Positions 1 through 10,300 of a stretch of DNA of 64,000 nt are shown piece after piece; within the stretch, counting starts at the first letter, position 1; every line of letters begins with the position of its first letter. The translations under genes and the position numbers were made by a program. The notes beneath the pieces are model-generated. The model did no database searches. It worked only from the letters and a program-made list of their open reading frames with translations, and had not been told where the DNA came from. The DNA is taken from positions 31,415,544 through 31,479,543 of the forward strand of contig OX457034.1 of the NCBI GenBank assembly GCA_949752745.1, given 5' to 3'. The stretch is from Protula sp. h YS-2021 (Eukaryota; Annelida; Polychaeta; Sabellida; Serpulidae).

Positions 1-1155
1 GGCTCGGGAGTGCGAGGGCGTAAGCGTTCCGGTGTTCTTCGGGACCCGGTGGATCGAGCTGGAACTCGGCTGTAGAAAGGCGAAAGGCGGCGTAAAACCC
101 GCCCGGTATGCCGAAGCCCCGCCACTGACCAATGCACACTGTGGTTGATCATTGACGGTGGCTGGGGTGGCCGTATATACGTCAGGCTTCCGGCAGCAAG
201 CCATAATATATGTCCTGCACTGCACGCTTCACTTTTTGTTTTTTTTTATCTTTGATTATATTTTATTTTATCTAAGAGGTAGGTTATTGTTTCTATTTCA
301 TACAAAACTTATGCAAGATTTAATCATATTTTATTGCTGGTGCATGCACATAGAAGGCTCTAGAATATGCACAACAGTATTCCACACTCCTCTAGTATCC
401 CTTGTTCAATGCTCTTTCAATCCAACTGGACAATCAAAAGCTGTGCGTCTCACACTTCTTGATCTCTCTCACACTGCTTGATCTCTTCAATCATGGCATT
501 CTACCTACGTCAGTTGCAGAGTTACTTCGGGATTGAAGGCACAGAGTACGATCGTTGTACCTTACTAAGATCGAGGATGTATATTCAGACACCGTAATAT
601 CATACTGAATTTTACTTCAGGTTTTAAACAAATATTAAGTAGTCTTAAAACTGTTTGATTTTACATACACCGTTTATAAGAGAATGACATTGAAGCATTA
701 ACTTTGGCCATTTTTTCTATCTTAAACCATTTCAAAGAGAATAAAATACTCAGACAAAAGTACAGATGCTCAATAATCTTTCAGATCAAGGCAGATCGAT
801 GAACTTTCTAAAATACATAAACCTATTTTATTGCTAAACATTAAAATATCTGCAATAAAGAAAATTTTAATGGTTATAAAAGTAAGATTGTAATGTGTGG
901 ATAAGTTTGTACAGTGTAGCTAAAGTGAAAAGGTGGTAGTAGAATTTGCAAAGTGGGGATACCTGCTTGACCTCTTCCGAGGATCATAATTTTAAAACTG
1001 ATCTATGTGAAAATAAAAGAAGAAAGTTAATTTTCCTTGGAAAATAATAAAAAGTCAAATATATTGTACTTGCGATTGAAGAAAAATGGGCACGGTTGGG
1101 GAGAGGAAGAGCAAAGGAAGACGGATGTATGTAAATGTCTTGAGTAATAATGTGA
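1..1155 (+). repeat. A1, block A, 5'-truncated by window edge
   Basis: This is the right-hand 1,155 bp of an A block, starting at the GC-rich segment. It belongs to the left subfamily (A1-A3): CTTCCGGCAG where later copies have CTTCTGGCAG, TATCCCTTG instead of TATCGCTTG, and ATCTTTGATTATATT instead of ACCTTTGATTATGTT. No gene is supported; the open frame at 152-481 is discussed under findings. Confidence 0.95.
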
Positions 1156-1689
1156 AATAGTGAAAGTGGTTAATTTGGTGGATAGGTTAAATTTTGAAAG
1201 TGGAATATCTTTAAAAGTATTGGTGATAGAGAGACGGGGATTTGACGAGGTGATATGGCGAATATGAATTATGTATGATCCAGTAGTGTTTTTAGGCCAT
1301 TCTGAGCCCTTTAAATTGCACTTTTACAAAGGCAAAGTTTTCTACAGGCGAGTGTTAAATGAATGGTTTTAAGAACAGCGAGATAGTTTTTTATAAATAG
1401 ATTTGTCTATTTCTTAGTGATTGGATGAATGATCAGATCAGTCCTGGAAAAAACTTCACAATAACTATGTAACTGTTTGATATATTTTTTTAAAGTAAAC
1501 CTTTGTAACCATATACATCCTTCATGTTACCAGTTACCAATACAAATATATGTAATGTAAGAAGCTACTAAATTTCAACTTACAATTTAGATGTTTTCAG
1601 CATTTTATTTACAGTAGACTTTGTAAACCTAAATAATTAAAATGTACTTCTATTTCCAGCCGAGTGTGAGATGTGAGAAATAATTCTGG

Positions 1690-1871
1690 GGTTACGGTAT
1701 ATACCGCCAACAACTGGAAAAATAAAAATAAATCAAGGGGTAATGTCATTGAATGTGTGATTTGTTTTAAGAACTACAAAAAGATGTATGTATTCCATAG
1801 GTAAAAATTGTAATTTATTTCTGCATACAAACAATATGTATTTGCACCAATTATCAACTCTAAAGAAATCA
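1690..1871 (+). repeat. B internal duplication, left arm (B1 copy)
   Basis: This is the first of two adjacent diverged copies inside B. It runs from GGTTACGGTATATACC to AAAGAAATCA. The right arm repeats the same order of recognisable pieces: a TATACC stretch, GAATGTGTGAT / GAATTTGTGAT, ATGTATGTAT, TTTATTTCTG, CAATA / CAATC, TATCAAC and AAAGAAATCA / GAAACAAATCA. It lies at about +534 to +715 from the B start and recurs in every complete B block. Confidence 0.7.
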
Positions 1872-2043
1872 GGTATTACACATATACCACCGACAAAAAT
1901 GAAAATCCTGTGACTTTCTCAGTGAATTTGTGATATGGTTCAAGAGTTAGAAAGGAATGTATGTATACCTTTAGTAAAATTTGAACTTTATTTCTGGATA
2001 CAAGCAATCGGTAGCTGCAACAAGTATCAACAGAAACAAATCA
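1872..2043 (+). repeat. B internal duplication, right arm (B1 copy)
   Basis: The second, roughly 172-bp arm starts directly after the left arm at GGTATTACACATATACC. It is far more diverged from its partner than whole B blocks are from one another, so the duplication is older than the present array. It carries the G/T site (CGGTAGC / CGTTAGC) that marks the B9-B15 domain. Confidence 0.7.
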
Positions 2044-2508
2044 CCAGAAAACATTGATGTAAAAATTCAAAGGTCCAGTACATAATACGGCATATCCTCG
2101 TCTCGGACATTTGTCGTTGTCATGTATCTGCGCCGTATGTCGAATTATGCTGACACAGTTGACGCCCCACTCTAGCGCTATTACTCTTATATTTATGACT
2201 TCCTTAAAATCTAAGCGGTTATTGTTGCAAGATCAAAGATTTCAATTTAGTTCGTTCGTTGCATAGACTGCACATCCTAGCTTTTATTTTAGTGTTAATG
2301 CATGTTTAACTGGCCAGTCGTTAACTGGTCAACCGTCAATGATGGATAATGGATTTACAGACATGTCTTGTTATATTTTCCATGTTGATCAAACCAACAC
2401 AGGTTAAACAAGACCCAAACAGTCTGAGAAATCTGATAGATTCACAGCAGGTTATATACAATTCCAGTGACATTGAAAAATGGTGTGTAAAATTACTGAT
2501 AGAGAATT

Positions 2509-2831
2509 GAATTGGATAGAGCATTGGTTCGGTAAGCCGAAGTTCCCGAGTTCGACTCCAGCTCGGGGCGGCATGCAGGGAATTGACATTTGCTCAAATT
2601 GCCTTGGCTAAGCAAATACAGTAGATAAGATCACCTATGAAGGAATTTAAAGTTGACGCCCACTTAGCGTTTCAGCCATCCCTTAAAAAACATTTTAGAA
2701 AGAAGTTAGTTTGGGCATCGTCCAATGACTTTCTTTATTTGAGTTGCCAAAGTCAATAAAATTATTTATTTTTAAACGATCAAAAGTTTCAGGGAGTGAA
2801 CTCTGTAAAAAAAAAAAAAAAAAAAAAAAAA
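2509..2831 (+). mobile_element. tRNA-derived SINE-like element in A2
   Basis: The head (2509-2569) resembles a tRNA from the D-loop onward: TTGGATAGAGC (3' side of the D arm), an anticodon-like stem TTGGT/GCCGA around a 7-nt loop TCGGTAA, a variable-like AGTTC, then GTTCGACTCC, a good match to the polymerase III B box. The T-arm stem CCGAG/CTCGG closes an 11-nt loop instead of 7, and the 5' part of the tRNA is not recognisable, so this is not a working tRNA gene. A body with AATAAA at 2755-2760 leads to a pure A25 tract (2807-2831). No clear target-site duplication was seen. The SINE reading is inference from tRNA-like head plus A tail. Confidence 0.6.
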
Positions 2832-3097
2832 CATAGGTTTTGCCTGTAACACTTTGGTCCCTTTTTATTCTATATTGATATTGAATGTTTCAAGTCAAAC
2901 CGTAAACAAGAGGAAAAAAGTGTAAGCAACGCCTGTTTTGAAAGATTTACAATGCAGCAATAAATGTTGCAATCACTCACTTTTTCCCACACCACAATCC
3001 AATTCAGATGGGAAGGTATGTAGTTTATAAACAGGCTCGAGCATCCATACAGATAGTGCTGTGCAGGTTATGGCAGTAATACAGTTGGCTGAAAGTT

Positions 3098-3240
3098 GGC
3101 TCGGGAGTGCGAGGGCGTAAGCGTTCCGGTGTTCTTCGGGACCCGGTGGATCGAGCTGGAACTCGGCTGTAGAAAGGCGAAAGGCGGCGTAAAACCCGCC
3201 CGGTATGCCGAAGCCCCGCCACTGACCAATGCACACTGTG
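3098..3240. other. GC- and CpG-rich block within A (A2 copy)
   Basis: By hand count about 64% G+C with around 16 CpG dinucleotides in 143 bp, inside sequence that is otherwise AT-rich and CpG-poor. Three overlapping minus-strand frames stay open through it (87, 74 and 84 codons), as expected of GC-rich DNA with few stops; none is convincing as a gene. The same block is at 1-143, 6195-6337, 15822-15964, 38518-38660, 45536-45678, 48611-48753, 51687-51829, 54785-54927, 57882-58024 and 62264-62406. Origin unknown: it could be a fragment of an older gene, another retroelement, or a small CpG island. Confidence 0.55.
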
Positions 3241-4252
3241 GTTGATCATTGACGGTGGCTGGGGTGGCCGTATATACGTCAGGCTTCCGGCAGCAAGCCA
3301 TAATATATGTCCTGCACTGCACGCTTCACTTTTTGTTTTTTTTTATCTTTGATTATATTTTATTTTATCTAAGAGGTAGGTTATTGTTTCTATTTCATAC
3401 AAAACTTATGCAAGATTTAATCATATTTTATTGCTGGTGCATGCACATAGAAGGCTCTAGAATATGCACAACAGTATTCCACACTCCTCTAGTATCCCTT
3501 GTTCAATGCTCTTTCAATCCAACTGGACAATCAAAAGCTGTGCGTCTCACACTTCTTGATCTCTCTCACACTGCTTGATCTCTTCAATCATGGCATTCTA
3601 CCTACGTCAGTTGCAGAGTTACTTCGGGATTGAAGGCACAGAGTACGATCGTTGTACCTTACTAAGATCGAGGATGTATATTCAGACACCGTAATATCAT
3701 ACTGAATTTTACTTCAGGTTTTAAACAAATATTAAGTAGTCTTAAAACTGTTTGATTTTACATACACCGTTTATAAGAGAATGACATTGAAGCATTAACT
3801 TTGGCCATTTTTTCTATCTTAAACCATTTCAAAGAGAATAAAATACTCAGACAAAAGTACAGATGCTCAATAATCTTTCAGATCAAGGCAGATCGATGAA
3901 CTTTCTAAAATACATAAACCTATTTTATTGCTAAACATTAAAATATCTGCAATAAAGAAAATTTTAATGGTTATAAAAGTAAGATTGTAATGTGTGGATA
4001 AGTTTGTACAGTGTAGCTAAAGTGAAAAGGTGGTAGTAGAATTTGCAAAGTGGGGATACCTGCTTGACCTCTTCCGAGGATCATAATTTTAAAACTGATC
4101 TATGTGAAAATAAAAGAAGAAAGTTAATTTTCCTTGGAAAATAATAAAAAGTCAAATATATTGTACTTGCGATTGAAGAAAAATGGGCACGGTTGGGGAG
4201 AGGAAGAGCAAAGGAAGACGGATGTATGTAAATGTCTTGAGTAATAATGTGA

Positions 4253-5557
4253 AATAGTGAAAGTGGTTAATTTGGTGGATAGGTTAAATTTTGAAAGTGG
4301 AATATCTTTAAAAGTATTGGTGATAGAGAGACGGGGATTTGACGAGGTGATATGGCGAATATGAATTATGTATGATCCAGTAGTGTTTTTAGGCCATTCT
4401 GAGCCCTTTAAATTGCACTTTTACAAAGGCAAAGTTTTCTACAGGCGAGTGTTAAATGAATGGTTTTAAGAACAGCGAGATAGTTTTTTATAAATAGATT
4501 TGTCTATTTCTTAGTGATTGGATGAATGATCAGATCAGTCCTGGAAAAAACTTCACAATAACTATGTAACTGTTTGATATATTTTTTTAAAGTAAACCTT
4601 TGTAACCATATACATCCTTCATGTTACCAGTTACCAATACAAATATATGTAATGTAAGAAGCTACTAAATTTCAACTTACAATTTAGATGTTTTCAGCAT
4701 TTTATTTACAGTAGACTTTGTAAACCTAAATAATTAAAATGTACTTCTATTTCCAGCCGAGTGTGAGATGTGAGAAATAATTCTGGGGTTACGGTATATA
4801 CCGCCAACAACTGGAAAAATAAAAATAAATCAAGGGGTAATGTCATTGAATGTGTGATTTGTTTTAAGAACTACAAAAAGATGTATGTATTCCATAGGTA
4901 AAAATTGTAATTTATTTCTGCATACAAACAATATGTATTTGCACCAATTATCAACTCTAAAGAAATCAGGTATTACACATATACCACCGACAAAAATGAA
5001 AATCCTGTGACTTTCTCAGTGAATTTGTGATATGGTTCAAGAGTTAGAAAGGAATGTATGTATACCTTTAGTAAAATTTGAACTTTATTTCTGGATACAA
5101 GCAATCGGTAGCTGCAACAAGTATCAACAGAAACAAATCACCAGAAAACATTGATGTAAAAATTCAAAGGTCCAGTACATAATACGGCATATCCTCGTCT
5201 CGGACATTTGTCGTTGTCATGTATCTGCGCCGTATGTCGAATTATGCTGACACAGTTGACGCCCCACTCTAGCGCTATTACTCTTATATTTATGACTTCC
5301 TTAAAATCTAAGCGGTTATTGTTGCAAGATCAAAGATTTCAATTTAGTTCGTTCGTTGCATAGACTGCACATCCTAGCTTTTATTTTAGTGTTAATGCAT
5401 GTTTAACTGGCCAGTCGTTAACTGGTCAACCGTCAATGATGGATAATGGATTTACAGACATGTCTTGTTATATTTTCCATGTTGATCAAACCAACACAGG
5501 TTAAACAAGACCCAAACAGTCTGAGAAATCTGATAGATTCACAGCAGGTTATATACA
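4253..5557 (+). repeat. B2, single block B
   Basis: A 1,305-bp block that looks identical to B1: six-T run, GATAGG start, GACATG end. A2+B2 repeats A1+B1 at exactly 3,097 bp. Confidence 0.95.
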
Positions 5558-7349
5558 ATTCCAGTGACATTGAAAAATGGTGTGTAAAATTACTGATAGA
5601 GAATTGAATTGGATAGAGCATTGGTTCGGTAAGCCGAAGTTCCCGAGTTCGACTCCAGCTCGGGGCGGCATGCAGGGAATTGACATTTGCTCAAATTGCC
5701 TTGGCTAAGCAAATACAGTAGATAAGATCACCTATGAAGGAATTTAAAGTTGACGCCCACTTAGCGTTTCAGCCATCCCTTAAAAAACATTTTAGAAAGA
5801 AGTTAGTTTGGGCATCGTCCAATGACTTTCTTTATTTGAGTTGCCAAAGTCAATAAAATTATTTATTTTTAAACGATCAAAAGTTTCAGGGAGTGAACTC
5901 TGTAAAAAAAAAAAAAAAAAAAAAAAAACATAGGTTTTGCCTGTAACACTTTGGTCCCTTTTTATTCTATATTGATATTGAATGTTTCAAGTCAAACCGT
6001 AAACAAGAGGAAAAAAGTGTAAGCAACGCCTGTTTTGAAAGATTTACAATGCAGCAATAAATGTTGCAATCACTCACTTTTTCCCACACCACAATCCAAT
6101 TCAGATGGGAAGGTATGTAGTTTATAAACAGGCTCGAGCATCCATACAGATAGTGCTGTGCAGGTTATGGCAGTAATACAGTTGGCTGAAAGTTGGCTCG
6201 GGAGTGCGAGGGCGTAAGCGTTCCGGTGTTCTTCGGGACCCGGTGGATCGAGCTGGAACTCGGCTGTAGAAAGGCGAAAGGCGGCGTAAAACCCGCCCGG
6301 TATGCCGAAGCCCCGCCACTGACCAATGCACACTGTGGTTGATCATTGACGGTGGCTGGGGTGGCCGTATATACGTCAGGCTTCCGGCAGCAAGCCATAA
6401 TATATGTCCTGCACTGCACGCTTCACTTTTTGTTTTTTTTTATCTTTGATTATATTTTATTTTATCTAAGAGGTAGGTTATTGTTTCTATTTCATACAAA
6501 ACTTATGCAAGATTTAATCATATTTTATTGCTGGTGCATGCACATAGAAGGCTCTAGAATATGCACAACAGTATTCCACACTCCTCTAGTATCCCTTGTT
6601 CAATGCTCTTTCAATCCAACTGGACAATCAAAAGCTGTGCGTCTCACACTTCTTGATCTCTCTCACACTGCTTGATCTCTTCAATCATGGCATTCTACCT
6701 ACGTCAGTTGCAGAGTTACTTCGGGATTGAAGGCACAGAGTACGATCGTTGTACCTTACTAAGATCGAGGATGTATATTCAGACACCGTAATATCATACT
6801 GAATTTTACTTCAGGTTTTAAACAAATATTAAGTAGTCTTAAAACTGTTTGATTTTACATACACCGTTTATAAGAGAATGACATTGAAGCATTAACTTTG
6901 GCCATTTTTTCTATCTTAAACCATTTCAAAGAGAATAAAATACTCAGACAAAAGTACAGATGCTCAATAATCTTTCAGATCAAGGCAGATCGATGAACTT
7001 TCTAAAATACATAAACCTATTTTATTGCTAAACATTAAAATATCTGCAATAAAGAAAATTTTAATGGTTATAAAAGTAAGATTGTAATGTGTGGATAAGT
7101 TTGTACAGTGTAGCTAAAGTGAAAAGGTGGTAGTAGAATTTGCAAAGTGGGGATACCTGCTTGACCTCTTCCGAGGATCATAATTTTAAAACTGATCTAT
7201 GTGAAAATAAAAGAAGAAAGTTAATTTTCCTTGGAAAATAATAAAAAGTCAAATATATTGTACTTGCGATTGAAGAAAAATGGGCACGGTTGGGGAGAGG
7301 AAGAGCAAAGGAAGACGGATGTATGTAAATGTCTTGAGTAATAATGTGA
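5558..7349 (+). repeat. A3, complete block A
   Basis: 1,792 bp and left subfamily; I saw no difference from A2 by eye. This is the last copy carrying the left-subfamily variants, so the switch to the other subfamily falls somewhere in the following B run. Confidence 0.95.
5606..5928 (+). mobile_element. tRNA-derived SINE-like element in A3
   Basis: tRNA-like head at 5606-5666 with GAAGTTCCC as in A2; pure A25 tail at 5904-5928. Confidence 0.6.
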
Positions 7350-10300
7350 AATAGTGAAAGTGGTTAATTTGGTGGATAGGTTAAATTTTGAAAGTGGAAT
7401 ATCTTTAAAAGTATTGGTGATAGAGAGACGGGGATTTGACGAGGTGATATGGCGAATATGAATTATGTATGATCCAGTAGTGTTTTTAGGCCATTCTGAG
7501 CCCTTTAAATTGCACTTTTACAAAGGCAAAGTTTTCTACAGGCGAGTGTTAAATGAATGGTTTTAAGAACAGCGAGATAGTTTTTTATAAATAGATTTGT
7601 CTATTTCTTAGTGATTGGATGAATGATCAGATCAGTCCTGGAAAAAACTTCACAATAACTATGTAACTGTTTGATATATTTTTTTAAAGTAAACCTTTGT
7701 AACCATATACATCCTTCATGTTACCAGTTACCAATACAAATATATGTAATGTAAGAAGCTACTAAATTTCAACTTACAATTTAGATGTTTTCAGCATTTT
7801 ATTTACAGTAGACTTTGTAAACCTAAATAATTAAAATGTACTTCTATTTCCAGCCGAGTGTGAGATGTGAGAAATAATTCTGGGGTTACGGTATATACCG
7901 CCAACAACTGGAAAAATAAAAATAAATCAAGGGGTAATGTCATTGAATGTGTGATTTGTTTTAAGAACTACAAAAAGATGTATGTATTCCATAGGTAAAA
8001 ATTGTAATTTATTTCTGCATACAAACAATATGTATTTGCACCAATTATCAACTCTAAAGAAATCAGGTATTACACATATACCACCGACAAAAATGAAAAT
8101 CCTGTGACTTTCTCAGTGAATTTGTGATATGGTTCAAGAGTTAGAAAGGAATGTATGTATACCTTTAGTAAAATTTGAACTTTATTTCTGGATACAAGCA
8201 ATCGGTAGCTGCAACAAGTATCAACAGAAACAAATCACCAGAAAACATTGATGTAAAAATTCAAAGGTCCAGTACATAATACGGCATATCCTCGTCTCGG
8301 ACATTTGTCGTTGTCATGTATCTGCGCCGTATGTCGAATTATGCTGACACAGTTGACGCCCCACTCTAGCGCTATTACTCTTATATTTATGACTTCCTTA
8401 AAATCTAAGCGGTTATTGTTGCAAGATCAAAGATTTCAATTTAGTTCGTTCGTTGCATAGACTGCACATCCTAGCTTTTATTTTAGTGTTAATGCATGTT
8501 TAACTGGCCAGTCGTTAACTGGTCAACCGTCAATGATGGATAATGGATTTACAGACACGTCTTGTTATATTTTCCATGTTGATCAAACCAACACAGGTTA
8601 AACAAGACCCAAACAGTCTGAGAAATCTGATAGATTCACAGCAGGTTATATACAAATAGTGAAAATGGTTAATTTGGTGGATACGTTAAATTTTGAAAGT
8701 GGAATATCTTTAAAAGTATTGGTGATAGAGAGACGGGGATTTGACGAGGTGATATGGCGAATATGAATTATGTATGATCCAGTAGTGTTTTTAGGCCATT
8801 CTGAGCCCTTTAAATTGCACTTTTACAAAGGCAAAGTTTTCTACAGGCGAGTGTTAAATGAATGGTTTTAAGAACAGCGAGATAGTTTTTTTATAAATAG
8901 ATTTGTCTATTTCTTAGTGATTGGATGAATGATCAGATCAGTCCTGGAAAAAACTTCACAATAACTATGTAACTGTTTGATATATTTTTTTAAAGTAAAC
9001 CTTTGTAACCATATACATCCTTCATGTTACCAGTTACCAATACAAATATATGTAATGTAAGAAGCTACTAAATTTCAACTTACAATTTAGATGTTTTCAG
9101 CATTTTATTTACAGTAGACTTTGTAAACCTAAATAATTAAAATGTACTTCTATTTCCAGCCGAGTGTGAGATGTGAGAAATAATTCTGGGGTTACGGTAT
9201 ATACCGCCAACAACTGGAAAAATAAAAATAAATCAAGGGGTAATGTCATTGAATGTGTGATTTGTTTTAAGAACTACAAAAAGATGTATGTATTCCATAG
9301 GTAAAAATTGTAATTTATTTCTGCATACAAACAATATGTATTTGCACCAATTATCAACTCTAAAGAAATCAGGTATTACACATATACCACCGACAAAAAT
9401 GAAAATCCTGTGACTTTCTCAGTGAATTTGTGATATGGTTCAAGAGTTAGAAAGGAATGTATGTATACCTTTAGTAAAATTTGAACTTTATTTCTGGATA
9501 CAAGCAATCGGTAGCTGCAACAAGTATCAACAGAAACAAATCACCAGAAAACATTGATGTAAAAATTCAAAGGTCCAGTACATAATACGGCATATCCTCG
9601 TCTCGGACATTTGTCGTTGTCATGTATCTGCGCCGTATGTCGAATTATGCTGACACAGTTGACGCCCCACTCTAGCGCTATTACTCTTATATTTATGACT
9701 TCCTTAAAATCTAAGCGGTTATTGTTGCAAGATCAAAGATTTCAATTTAGTTCGTTCGTTGCATAGACTGCACATCCTAGCTTTTATTTTAGTGTTAATG
9801 CATGTTTAACTGGCCAGTCGTTAACTGGTCAACCGTCAATGATGGATAATGGATTTACAGACACGTCTTGTTATATTTTCCATGTTGATCAAACCAACAC
9901 AGGTTAAACAAGACCCAAACAGTCTGAGAAATCTGATAGATTCACAGCAGGTTATATACAAATAGTGAAAATGGTTAATTTGGTGGATAGGTTAAATTTT
10001 GAAAGTGGAATATCTTTAAAAGTATTGGTGATAGAGAGACGGGGATTTGACGAGGTGATATGGCGAATATGAATTATGTATGATCCAGTAGTGTTTTTAG
10101 GCCATTCTGAGCCCTTTAAATTGCACTTTTACAAAGGCAAAGTTTTCTACAGGCGAGTGTTAAATGAATGGTTTTAAGAACAGCGAGATAGTTTTTTTAT
10201 AAATAGATTTGTCTATTTCTTAGTGATTGGATGAATGATCAGATCAGTCCTGGAAAAAACTTCACAATAACTATGTAACTGTTTGATATATTTTTTTAAA

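Larger units (their letters stand above)
1156..2460 (+). repeat. B1, single block B
   Basis: A 1,305-bp B block between two A blocks. It starts with the post-A form GTGAAAGTGG, carries GATAGG near the start and GACATG near the end, and has six T in the GATAGT(n) run where most B blocks have seven. No open frame of useful length lies wholly inside it. Confidence 0.95.
2461..4252 (+). repeat. A2, complete block A
   Basis: The first complete A block, 1,792 bp, left subfamily. Layout by offset from its start: 0-47 AT-rich flank; 48-370 SINE-like element ending in A25; 371-636 AT-rich, nothing recognised; 637-779 GC-rich block; 788-1117 a 109-codon open frame judged non-coding; 1118-1791 AT-rich, nothing recognised. 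The tRNA-like head reads GAAGTTCCCGAG, where A4-A11 read GAAGGTCCCGAG. Confidence 0.95.

Noticed and set aside
152..481. 109-codon plus-strand open frame, repeated in most A blocks (for example 3249-3578 and 62415-62744)
   Set aside because: Hydrophobic low-complexity translation, mostly amino-acid-changing differences between copies, a frameshift in A4, and no recognised domain. Kept as a finding about missing selection, not as a gene.
2235..2275. CENP-B box or telomeric repeat
   Set aside because: TTCGTTCGTTG in B only faintly resembles part of a CENP-B box, and no TTAGGG-type repeats were seen.
2336..2524. 62-codon minus-strand frame at each B-A junction
   Set aside because: It exists only because B and A are joined there and runs into the tRNA-like head; no sign of coding. 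The 84-codon version at 50924-51178 comes from a 1-bp insertion in A8.
2509..2569. Functional tRNA gene
   Set aside because: The 5' third of a tRNA is missing or degenerate, the loop has C where U33 is expected, and the T loop is enlarged to 11 nt. A SINE head fits better.
3140..3175. GC block as a second, inverted tRNA-like head
   Set aside because: Its minus strand has CCGAGTTCCAGCTCG, matching the head's CCGAGTTCGACTCCAGCTCG with a 5-nt gap, but similarity does not extend either way and there is no convincing B box.
2973..3322. Three overlapping minus-strand frames of 87, 74 and 84 codons over the GC block
   Set aside because: Three open frames over the same DNA are what a stop-poor GC-rich segment gives. 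They conflict with each other and match no family I recognise.
2461..4252. A block as a whole being a DNA transposon inserted into a B array
   Set aside because: Its ends (ATTCCAGTGAC and AATAATGTGA) show no terminal inverted repeat and there is no flanking target duplication. I cannot decide whether A was inserted or B-only units arose by loss of A.
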